Source of the DNA: Candidatus Woesearchaeota archaeon
Lineage (GTDB): Archaea > Nanoarchaeota > Nanoarchaeia > UBA10117 > ARS21
Length of the DNA: 10,752 bases
Assembly: GCA_002686215.1 (NCBI GenBank)
Contig: NZAU01000175.1
Span: 1-10,752, forward strand
Direction: 5' to 3'
This document shows, one piece after another, positions 5,364 to 10,752 of the stretch. The position numbers were made by a program, and so were the translations under genes. The notes below the pieces were generated by a model. That model was given only the letters and a program-made list of their open reading frames with translations. It made no database searches and was not told the DNA's origin. The first letter of the stretch is position 1; each line of letters begins with the position of its first letter.

Positions 5364-6944
5364 TTAATAAGATGGAACAGTGTTAAGTCCGGTCTCCATA
5401 AATTCATATTCATTTGCAAAGACGGGTTCAAGTTCTGTAAATGACAAAGTGAGTCCAACAGCCGTCGGAGAATCATCCCAAAAAGTTGAATACGATCCAT
5501 CTGGTGTATAATCAACGTTCATATCTGTCAATGCACAGACTTTTATTTTCGTTAACCATGGATTTTGAGTAGGACTAAGTTCTTCAAGTCTTGTTATTGG
5601 AGCTGCATCACCAGATTCTCTATACTCTGACTGCACCATATATGTTATCTTAAAAACATTTGGCGCTTTCAAAAATAATGCGGTTTTTGCTTGTTGAACC
5701 GACATATTTTTTCTAAATGTAGATATGATGTTATGAACTTCTTCACTTTCTCTAGAATCTCTTGGTGTAAATCTAAAATTGTAATTAAATGATCTTATCC
5801 GAGGTCCATTAAAAACCACTTCAAGATTTGGATTAATTACAGCTCCTGTCGTTCTTCCGAATAAGTTTGCTCCAACCGCTTGACCAGAGAAGTATGACAA
5901 AAGTGCGGCTCTGATACTATCATTTTGAGCAGTATTAAGGGCAGTTTTCCTAACTTCATCTCCAAAATTACTAGCTGCTTCTGTAAGTCTACCAGCTGCC
6001 AGGTCTTGAATTAAGTTACTTGCTAAACCAGCTGCACCAACTTGAATACTGTTTAAACTATCACCTCCCCAATCAACTGAATTGGTTTCCGATATGCTGG
6101 GATGCATTGGAAGAAGAATTGTATTTAATGCTTTATATTTTACTCTAAAATCATCATAATCTTTACTTAGATATCTATTTTCTGTAGATAATCTTGTTCT
6201 TGCCGCTTCGTCACTTCCTATAACTTCTGATAAACTAGGAATTTCACTGAACTTTTGAGGTTCATGTTCCAGAGTCTGAATTTTCATCCAGTGAAATTTT
6301 AAGTTTGAATCTAATTCAAACGGATATCTTAAAAATTTGTATTTTCCCGAAATGAATTCTCTATCCTCGATGGTAGCATCTGTAAGTGGAGCTGGAGGAG
6401 CCTCTGGAGGAAGAAATTCTGGTATTCTGCCTGAAGCGTCTGGATCAACTGTTAGGGAACCATCATCTGGGTCATCTGGATCTGCTTGAGGAGCTGGTTG
6501 TGATGATACAGTAACCGACGATTTAAAAAGTTCACTTTCGGTTAGTATGTAATTTAATCCAATACTAGTATAAACAGGATTAGTTCCCTTAGCACCTCCC
6601 AGTCCAGATTTTACTTGATCAATGGATTGTCTTATGGTATTTACCAGTGATTCTCCATTTAAATTTTGATATGCAGTTTCATTGACTTGACTATTTGTTG
6701 TGGTGAGCTCATTTTTATTATTGTAAAAGAATGCTTCTTCTCCAAATCTTCCATCTCCAGTAGCTGAGTCTGCACCGTATACAACTACATCTTTATCGTC
6801 CTTAATCCAATAAGATCCAGTATCACTAATAAAGTTCAAAGTTCCGATTACTTGGCTTCCATCCGTCTTTGTTAAGACTATGTTTGTTTTATAAACTTGT
6901 GCGGTCGTTTGTCCGTCTGTTGCTTCGTAATCAAGTTTCCACAT
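5364..6944 (-). CDS. 48: Baseplate tail-tube cap gp48, with long N-terminal extension
   Basis: A 526-residue protein. From about residue 200 (KYKFLRYPFELDSNLKFHWMKI) to the end it has the pattern of cyanophage gp48, the tube-related protein at the junction of baseplate hub and tail tube. The C-terminal region contains the tube-like fold segments IRSFNYNFRFTPRDSRES, a NIISTFRKNM helix and the final strand VGLTLSFTELEPVF. T4 gp48 has 364 residues. The excess is an N-terminal part of roughly 145 residues (Thr/Asp-rich, beta-like) joined by an acidic, proline-rich linker (about 148-190; DPDDPDDG and LPPEAPPAPL). Start ATG 6944 is supported by a strong GGGAGG ribosome site and a CTAAATA late motif upstream. 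Only the N-terminal domain is unexplained. Confidence 0.82.
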   Translation of the reverse strand: MWKLDYEATDGQTTAQVYKTNIVLTKTDGSQVIGTLNFISDTGSYWIKDDKDVVVYGADSATGDGRFGEEAFFYNNKNELTTTNSQVNETAYQNLNGESLVNTIRQSIDQVKSGLGGAKGTNPVYTSIGLNYILTESELFKSSVTVSSQPAPQADPDDPDDGSLTVDPDASGRIPEFLPPEAPPAPLTDATIEDREFISGKYKFLRYPFELDSNLKFHWMKIQTLEHEPQKFSEIPSLSEVIGSDEAARTRLSTENRYLSKDYDDFRVKYKALNTILLPMHPSISETNSVDWGGDSLNSIQVGAAGLASNLIQDLAAGRLTEAASNFGDEVRKTALNTAQNDSIRAALLSYFSGQAVGANLFGRTTGAVINPNLEVVFNGPRIRSFNYNFRFTPRDSRESEEVHNIISTFRKNMSVQQAKTALFLKAPNVFKITYMVQSEYRESGDAAPITRLEELSPTQNPWLTKIKVCALTDMNVDYTPDGSYSTFWDDSPTAVGLTLSFTELEPVFANEYEFMETGLNTVPSY

Positions 6945-6954
6945 GTGAATAGAA

Positions 6955-6960
6955 CCTCCC
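6955..6960 (-). promoter_or_regulatory. Strong Shine-Dalgarno of gp48
   Basis: GGGAGG on the minus strand ends 10 bases before the gp48 ATG. It is the clearest ribosome binding site among the late genes here and supports ATG 6944, so the long N-terminal extension is really translated. Confidence 0.7.
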
Positions 6961-6962
6961 GT

Positions 6963-7325
6963 TTAGGTATTTAGTTGAATATTTGCGTATGGTAATGACT
7001 GTAAATATTCAATCTCATCATTTTCAACATCATAAAAATTTCCTATGACTTCTGCCCAGGTATATTGTCTTACCATTGGCCAATGAAAATTAAGACCTCT
7101 AAATCCCCAAGGAAAAAGTTCTAAAGTCGCAATTAAAGGAAATTGATCATATGCAATTCCTTCTGTTTTTGCAGCATATACAAAAGTATAATACTTGCCA
7201 GGAGTTGGATATAGAGATTGTTGATCGTTAAAGACTTCCATAATCGCTTCCATGTAATCATCTGGATCACTTGGAAACGTATTTTCTATTTTATTTTGTA
7301 GACTAGAAAGTCTTTGAGATGACAT
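6963..7325 (-). CDS. Unidentified late structural-region protein
   Basis: A 120-residue soluble protein of unknown function between gp4 and gp48. A helical N-terminus (SSLQNKIENTF) leads into an aromatic-rich middle: PGKYYTFVY (residues 42-50), YDQFPLIATLELFPWGF (58-74) and LNFHWPMVRQYTW (77-89). The end is LQSLPYANIQLNT. The order of a Tyr-Asp-x-x-Pro-Leu motif followed by an asparagine-histidine-aromatic motif recalls small conserved proteins in late regions of T4-like marine phages, remembered only as hypothetical. The start is ATG 7325, which shares its A with the gp4 stop (TGATG). The TTG one codon earlier is less likely. Coupling to gp4 and position in the late cassette suggest a virion or assembly role. 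Confidence 0.75.
   Translation of the reverse strand: MSSQRLSSLQNKIENTFPSDPDDYMEAIMEVFNDQQSLYPTPGKYYTFVYAAKTEGIAYDQFPLIATLELFPWGFRGLNFHWPMVRQYTWAEVIGNFYDVENDEIEYLQSLPYANIQLNT
6968..6974 (-). promoter_or_regulatory. Late promoter motif CTAAATA ahead of gp48
   Basis: CTAAATA on the minus strand ends 23 bases before the gp48 start, inside the last codons of the preceding gene. The same heptamer stands 24 and 26 bases before gp4 and gp26. It resembles the T4 late promoter TATAAATA, which needs only a -10-type element. Confidence 0.65.
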
Positions 7326-7771
7326 CAAACAAGTCCTAATTCCTTTTCTGTAATAATTTTAAATTCAACTCCATTGAGTTCACAAAATTCTTCTGCAGCT
7401 TTCCACTTAGCTTGATTTACTGCATAAGTTTTTGCTTCATAAATCCATGATTTTGTTTTTCTTTTTGGATTAGGATTTGGTGGTCTAGTCTGTTTATCGG
7501 GTTTTACTTCGATTACATATTTTTTGGTTAAACCACTACTTTCTTTAACCTTTATAAAAAAATCTGGATAATACCGATGTCTTTTGCCATCAAGAGGACT
7601 ATAATAAGGAATAAAAAACTCCTCACTGCCCCACTCTAATATATTTTCATTGAGATCACACCAACGACAGAAACGTCTTTCCCAAGAACTTCTACAAACA
7701 ATCATATTTGGATTTCCCAAGTATTTTTTGGGATATGATGGTTTATATAAAGACTTGTTTGTTTCTCTCAT
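7325..7771 (-). CDS. 4: Head completion nuclease gp4
   Basis: A 148-residue homologue of T4 gp4 (also called gp50/gp4, 150 residues), needed to finish DNA-filled heads before tail joining. The sequence has YLGNPNMIVCRSSWERRF (residues 17-34; T4 YIGDPTKIEYRSSWE), WGSEEFFIPYYSPLDGK (47-63) and HRYYPDFF (65-72). These give a PD-(D/E)XK nuclease site: Glu31, Asp70 in YPDF, and Glu88-x-Lys90 in VIEVK. T4-like gp4 is described as a nuclease acting on packaged DNA. Homology begins right after MRETNK, so ATG 7771 is preferred over an in-frame ATG at 7789 that adds six hydrophobic residues. It is the first gene of the minus-strand late cassette, with a CTAAATA motif 24 bases upstream. Confidence 0.9.
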   Translation of the reverse strand: MRETNKSLYKPSYPKKYLGNPNMIVCRSSWERRFCRWCDLNENILEWGSEEFFIPYYSPLDGKRHRYYPDFFIKVKESSGLTKKYVIEVKPDKQTRPPNPNPKRKTKSWIYEAKTYAVNQAKWKAAEEFCELNGVEFKIITEKELGLV

Positions 7772-7795
7772 ACATAATAATAGGAACAATATACT

Positions 7796-7802
7796 TATTT
7801 AG
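7796..7802 (-). promoter_or_regulatory. Late promoter motif CTAAATA ahead of gp4
   Basis: CTAAATA on the minus strand, ending 24 bases before ATG 7771, in the 36-base divergent gap between gp4 and the tube gene. It is the same heptamer at the same distance as for gp48 and gp26. A start at 7789 would leave only 6 bases, which also favours 7771. Confidence 0.65.
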
Positions 7803-7807
7803 AACCC

Positions 7808-8560
7808 ATGGCGGGCCCAACTCCAAGAGCATTTAAAACTGGGGATTTAAAATCTAAAATTTTAAATCTTGCACAAACTTCTGTTTATCAAGTTAAAATA
7901 AGTCCACCAGATGCAGATGTGAGGCAACCTGGAGAGGCACGTTTAACATGCAAACAGTTTATTAATAGTAGAATTCAAAATAAAGTATATGATGATTTAT
8001 CTCTTCTTTGCAATGATGCTTCTTTACCAGGAAGTTCTTTTGCCACTCACGATGTAACAAGTGACTACCAAGGAGTAAGAGAAAGAATGGCATATCGTCG
8101 TATATATGATGATACTTTAGATCTTACTTTCTATGTTGATAATAACTACGATATTGTCAATTGGTTTCAAGGATGGATGGATTACATTCAAGGATATTCT
8201 GAAGTTCCAGATGATAACTTTAACAACTTTAGTCGTAGGACAGCATCACATCAAATGAGATATTATAAAGAATATGCAACTGATAATCTTTATATAACAA
8301 AATTTGAAAAAGGAGATCCATCTAATACTGATTCGAGATCGATTACCTATAAGTTTATTGGAGCTTTCCCTATCAATATGATACAAACTCCAATAAGTTA
8401 CGAACAAAGTGATATTTTGAGAGTATCTGTTTCTTTTGCCTATACTAGATTCGTTTCAAAAATGAATTATTCTGCAGTTTCGGAAGAAAATGGTTTTGCT
8501 CAAGCTTGGAGTAACTTTACAACTTCTCTTGGAAATGTATTTAACTTTGGTGGGAATTAA
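7808..8560 (+). CDS. 54: Tail tube-family protein, probably baseplate tube initiator gp54
   Basis: A 250-residue protein of the gp19/gp54 tail-tube family. The middle (NDASLPGSSFATHDV, then a beta strand DDTLDLTFYVDNNYDIVNWFQGWMDYI) matches the tube-fold pattern of T4 gp54 (ISFRMDSEACNYRAMQDWVNSV). The C-terminal part, KFIGAFPINMIQTPISYEQSDILRVSVSFAY, parallels T4 MFTGCIPISVSAPELSYDGDNQITTFDVTFAY. gp54 starts tail-tube growth on the baseplate, next to gp48. T4 gp54 has 320 residues, and the main tube protein gp19 is shorter (163). The placement with baseplate genes and not with gp18/gp19 favours gp54, but a gp19-like paralogue cannot be excluded. It is divergent from gp4. No exact CTAAATA or good Shine-Dalgarno precedes ATG 7808. 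Confidence 0.75.
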   Translation: MAGPTPRAFKTGDLKSKILNLAQTSVYQVKISPPDADVRQPGEARLTCKQFINSRIQNKVYDDLSLLCNDASLPGSSFATHDVTSDYQGVRERMAYRRIYDDTLDLTFYVDNNYDIVNWFQGWMDYIQGYSEVPDDNFNNFSRRTASHQMRYYKEYATDNLYITKFEKGDPSNTDSRSITYKFIGAFPINMIQTPISYEQSDILRVSVSFAYTRFVSKMNYSAVSEENGFAQAWSNFTTSLGNVFNFGGN

Positions 8561-8583
8561 AAGAAAGATATTCCTAGATACGA

Positions 8584-8590
8584 CTAAATA
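8584..8590 (+). promoter_or_regulatory. Late promoter motif CTAAATA ahead of gp26
   Basis: CTAAATA in the 56-base gap after the tube gene, ending 26 bases before the gp26 ATG. Together with the copies ahead of gp4 and gp48 it defines a consistent late promoter candidate. It would drive gp26, gp51 and the tape-measure-like gene as one transcript. Confidence 0.65.
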
Positions 8591-8616
8591 ATTTCATACT
8601 GACTTGATAACTCATC

Positions 8617-9333
8617 ATGCCACTTCCTAGTATTGTTACACCATCATATACACTTGAATTACCTTCTACTGGTCAAGAAATCGAATATCGTCCATTTCTT
8701 GTAAAGGAAGAAAAGCTTTTAATTCTTGCGTTGGAAACAGAAGATTCTTCACAAATTACCAAAGCTATCACCACAGTTTTGGAAAGTTGTGTTCTGACAA
8801 AAAATATTAAAATTAATACTCTACCTACTTTTGATATCGAGTATTTGTTTTTAAATATTCGTGGTAAATCTGTTGGGGAAGAAATTGAACTTGAAGTTGT
8901 TTGCCCTGATGATGAAATAACCAAAGTGAAGAAGAACATTCCTATTGAAAACATCAAGGTCATCAAACGAGATGATCATGAAAAGAGAATTCAAATCAGT
9001 GATGAACTGATGATTGAAATGAAATATCCTTCACTCAGTCAGTTTATTAAAGGTAATTTTGGTACAGAAGAGTTGAATGTTGAAACTTCCTTTGATTTAA
9101 TTTCAGAGTGTATCGATAAAGTTTATACAACTGATGAAGTTTGGGATTGTTGTGATGTTACAAAAGAAGAAATTGTAAACTTCATTGAACAAATGAATTC
9201 TTCTCAGTTTAAGAAAATTGAGAAATTCTTTGAGACTATGCCTAAATTAAGTTATGAACTTCCAATTACAAATCCAAAAACTAAAAAGAAAAGTAAGTTA
9301 ACGTTGGAGGGTTTGTCTAGTTTTTTCGCGTAA
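8617..9333 (+). CDS. 26: Baseplate hub / tail assembly protein gp26
   Basis: A 238-residue protein with the pattern of T4 gp26 (208 residues). It starts LPSIVTPSYTLELPSTGQEIEYRPFLVKEEKLLILALE (read across residues 3-40). A TKAITTVLESC segment (48-58) follows, then LPTFDIEYLFLNIRGKSVGEEIEL (64-87). T4 gp26 is a minor hub factor. In many T4-like phages the pair gp26 and gp51 sits where other phages carry tail assembly chaperones. The gene ends SSFFA with a TTTTTTC slippery run (9321-9327) and a GGAGGG just upstream, so some ribosomes may shift -1 and continue into gp51. The ATG 8617 has no clear Shine-Dalgarno. There are no membrane segments or signal peptide. Confidence 0.88.
   Translation: MPLPSIVTPSYTLELPSTGQEIEYRPFLVKEEKLLILALETEDSSQITKAITTVLESCVLTKNIKINTLPTFDIEYLFLNIRGKSVGEEIELEVVCPDDEITKVKKNIPIENIKVIKRDDHEKRIQISDELMIEMKYPSLSQFIKGNFGTEELNVETSFDLISECIDKVYTTDEVWDCCDVTKEEIVNFIEQMNSSQFKKIEKFFETMPKLSYELPITNPKTKKKSKLTLEGLSSFFA
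9306..9327 (+). promoter_or_regulatory. Candidate -1 ribosomal frameshift site
   Basis: The heptamer T TTT TTC (9321-9327) is in the right register for the gp26 reading frame (AGT TTT TTC GCG TAA). GGAGGG (9306-9311) stands 9 bases before it, like the internal Shine-Dalgarno stimulator of dnaX. After a -1 slip, reading continues CGC GTA AGT ATG into gp51 without a stop. The -1 frame has a TAG directly before the heptamer (9318-9320), so the shift must occur here. A 7-pair hairpin (9351-9367, one G-U) lies 23 bases beyond, which is further than usual. Confidence 0.6.
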
Positions 9334-9335
9334 GT

Positions 9336-9521
9336 ATGGTGTATATGGATCTGGAGTATTACTTCAGACTCAATTTTGCTCTTATGCAGCACCATAAATA
9401 TTCATTAACAGAAATAGAAAATATGATGCCTTGGGAGAGAGATATTTACGTTTCTCTATTACAAAATTATATTGAAGAGGAAAACGAAAAGCAAAAACAG
9501 AGTAACAAACAATCACTATGA
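9336..9521 (+). CDS. 51: Small baseplate hub assembly factor gp51 (and frameshift extension of gp26)
   Basis: A 61-residue acidic helical protein: LEYYFRLNFALMQHHKYSLTEIENMMPWERDIYVSLLQ. It fits the short gp51 of cyanophages, annotated as baseplate hub assembly catalyst; T4 gp51 is much longer. The MPWERD-type motif (residues 31-36) after a short helix is common in the second half of phage tail assembly chaperones. If started independently, ATG 9336 or ATG 9345 would be used. Neither has a proper ribosome site, since GGAGGG is 24 bases away from ATG 9336. The frame is -1 to gp26 and open from the slippery heptamer onward, giving a predicted gp26-gp51 fusion of about 301 residues. The 3' end overlaps the tape-measure-like gene as ATGA. 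Confidence 0.75.
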   Translation: MVYMDLEYYFRLNFALMQHHKYSLTEIENMMPWERDIYVSLLQNYIEEENEKQKQSNKQSL

Positions 9522-10752
9522 ATCTCTTAGGACCTGCTGGTAGTACTGGAACACAAAATGGCGCCTTAGTAGATCCTAAGAAATTTTTTGGTGAGGAAAA
9601 ATATGATCAATATTATGAAGAACTTTTACAGGAAGGTAGACTTGGTGGTGAAAATCTAACAAGTGAAGAAAGAAAAGAAGGCGCAAAGAAATATAGAAAA
9701 GATAAGAAAGACTTTAAAAAATTCGTTGATGATTTCTTCAAGAAAGAAAAACAAACCGAGACAAAATCTCTTTCTTCAAAAAAACCAAAACTATTAACGG
9801 GATCCAAACCACCCAGTCCACAAAAAGATTTAAAACCAGAAAAACAAGTCAAAAGTCAAAAAATAACTTCAGAAGATTTAATCATTAAGAAGTTAACGAC
9901 AATGCAATCTCTCCTAGAGAGTATTTCTGCATCTATCAAAGCCGATCAGGAAAGAAAAAAGAAATCGTCCGAGGAGTTACGAAAGACCAATCAAAGAGAA
10001 CAAAAAGAAAAGAGGGAATCTGCTCTTGAAAATAAAGCAACTGGTGCAGGTAAAAATATAGGATCAAAATTATTATCTCCAATCAAAGGTCCTTTTGACG
10101 CAATAGCCAACTTCTTCAAGAATGTTCTTTTGGGAGCTGCAGTTCAATGGTTGTTGAATTTTATTAAAGATCCGATAGGATTTTTTGTGAATCCAATGAT
10201 TGATTTCTTCAATAATATTATAAGTTCTATTCTTAGTCCATTGAATGATTTTATTAATGGTTTAAATGAAAATATAGAAAATTTTATCACAGACTTTAAT
10301 AGTTTAATTGATGAACAAATGTTTGGTCTTGGTGAAAAGTTACCAGATATACCTTCTGGTGCTATTAATATTCCCAATATACCAATACCACAAATTCCAA
10401 AAATACAACAAGAAAGTCCGGCGAAAATGCAGAGGGGTGGATATATTGGAGTTGGAAAACCTCATGGCGATAGTGTTCCAACTCTTCTGGAAAGAGGTGA
10501 ATATGTTCTGAATAGAAATGCGGTAAAAGCAATTGGAAGAAATACTTTAGACTCTGCTAACTTTGGTCGCTATGGTAGAGGTCGTAGCGGCGTTGGTATG
10601 CAAAAAGGTGGTATGGTTGAAGATATCACAGTTAAAGAACTTGAAAAAGATGAATCATTATCATCATTAACTCCAGGGGTAAATGATTACATTCATAAAG
10701 GAAGTATGAGTGTAGTAAGCAATACGCCATGGTCAAGTATTAAGGATAGTAC
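9518..10752 (+). CDS. Tape-measure-like tail protein (5' part, cut by window end)
   Basis: An open frame from ATG 9518 runs 411 codons to the window edge without a stop. It begins MNLLGPAGSTGTQNG. A highly charged Lys/Glu-rich helical region follows (about residues 20-190), then a hydrophobic, probably membrane-active stretch (about 193-240; ANFFKNVLLGAAVQWLLNFI and PMIDFFNNIISSIL), then an Ile/Pro-rich linker (IPNIPIPQIPKIQ). Next comes GGYIGVGKPHGDSVPTLLERGEYVLNR (307-333, listed here as a motif read in parts), which resembles the GG-x-DSVPALLxPGEYVxNR motif seen in many tail tape-measure and tail-associated proteins. A shorter GMQKGGMVE recurs after it. Tape-measure proteins set tail length and follow the chaperone pair, which is the position here. 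T4's counterpart would be gp29, but sequence identity to it is not evident. The start overlaps the gp51 stop (ATGA). Confidence 0.8.
   Translation, partial: MNLLGPAGSTGTQNGALVDPKKFFGEEKYDQYYEELLQEGRLGGENLTSEERKEGAKKYRKDKKDFKKFVDDFFKKEKQTETKSLSSKKPKLLTGSKPPSPQKDLKPEKQVKSQKITSEDLIIKKLTTMQSLLESISASIKADQERKKKSSEELRKTNQREQKEKRESALENKATGAGKNIGSKLLSPIKGPFDAIANFFKNVLLGAAVQWLLNFIKDPIGFFVNPMIDFFNNIISSILSPLNDFINGLNENIENFITDFNSLIDEQMFGLGEKLPDIPSGAINIPNIPIPQIPKIQQESPAKMQRGGYIGVGKPHGDSVPTLLERGEYVLNRNAVKAIGRNTLDSANFGRYGRGRSGVGMQKGGMVEDITVKELEKDESLSSLTPGVNDYIHKGSMSVVSNTPWSSIKDS

Noticed and set aside
7773..7780. CATAATAA on the + strand as a late promoter for the tube gene
   Set aside because: Distance to ATG 7808 is about right, but the match to CTAAATA or TATAAATA is poor and the region is AT-rich, so it was not listed as a feature.
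9613..10377. Minus-strand open frames opposite the tape-measure-like gene, and a short + frame at 10308-10511
   Set aside because: All are shadows of the long + strand frame starting at 9518, which runs unbroken to the window end and carries a recognisable motif.
1..10752. tRNA genes, CRISPR arrays, insertion sequences or defence systems
   Set aside because: No cloverleaf-like intergenic sequence, repeat-spacer pattern, transposase motif or defence gene was seen; every gap between genes is under 90 bases.

Overview
The window is part of a T4-like myovirus genome, most likely a cyanophage infecting marine Synechococcus or Prochlorococcus. The evidence is a set of T4 core genes (gp33, gp59, gp32, gp53, gp48, gp4, a gp54/gp19-type tube protein, gp26, gp51) together with genes typical of marine T4-like cyanophages: thyX, phoH, a RecB/Cas4-type exonuclease and a DUF1825-type protein otherwise known from cyanobacteria. 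All identifications come from reading motifs by eye; no database search was run.

Region 1 (1-4597, + strand) is the nucleotide metabolism, replication and transcription block. The tail of an unidentified gene overlaps thyX. Then follow a small FmdB-related protein, phoH, a PD-(D/E)XK exonuclease, gp33 (late transcription co-activator), gp59 (helicase loader), a DUF1825 protein and gp32 (single-stranded DNA-binding protein). From position 730 to 3587 the genes are joined by TGATG or ATGA overlaps, a 17-base overlap or a gap of a few bases, as in one translationally coupled operon. gp32 is set apart by an 86-base spacer that holds a near-perfect sigma70-type promoter (TTGACA, 17 bases, TATACT) and an 18-base tandem duplication running into the gp32 start codon.

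Region 2 (4598-4674) is the convergent junction between gp32 and gp53. It holds two inverted repeats, one of which looks like a terminator for the minus-strand genes.

Region 3 (4675-7771, - strand) is a late structural cassette transcribed gp4, a 120-residue unidentified protein, gp48, gp53. Region 4 (7808 to the window end, + strand) is a divergent late cassette: a tail-tube/gp54-type protein, gp26, gp51 and the first 411 codons of a tape-measure-like protein cut off by the window edge. The motif CTAAATA sits 23-26 bases upstream of gp4, gp48 and gp26, each time on the coding strand, and is the best candidate for this phage's late promoter.

The most interesting observation is at the gp26/gp51 junction. 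The last codons of gp26 contain a perfect in-frame -1 slippery heptamer (T TTT TTC), with GGAGGG ending 9 bases upstream. The -1 frame then stays open through the whole of gp51. This predicts a gp26-gp51 fusion of about 301 residues, made by the same logic as the lambda G/GT tail assembly chaperones, directly ahead of a tape-measure-like gene.
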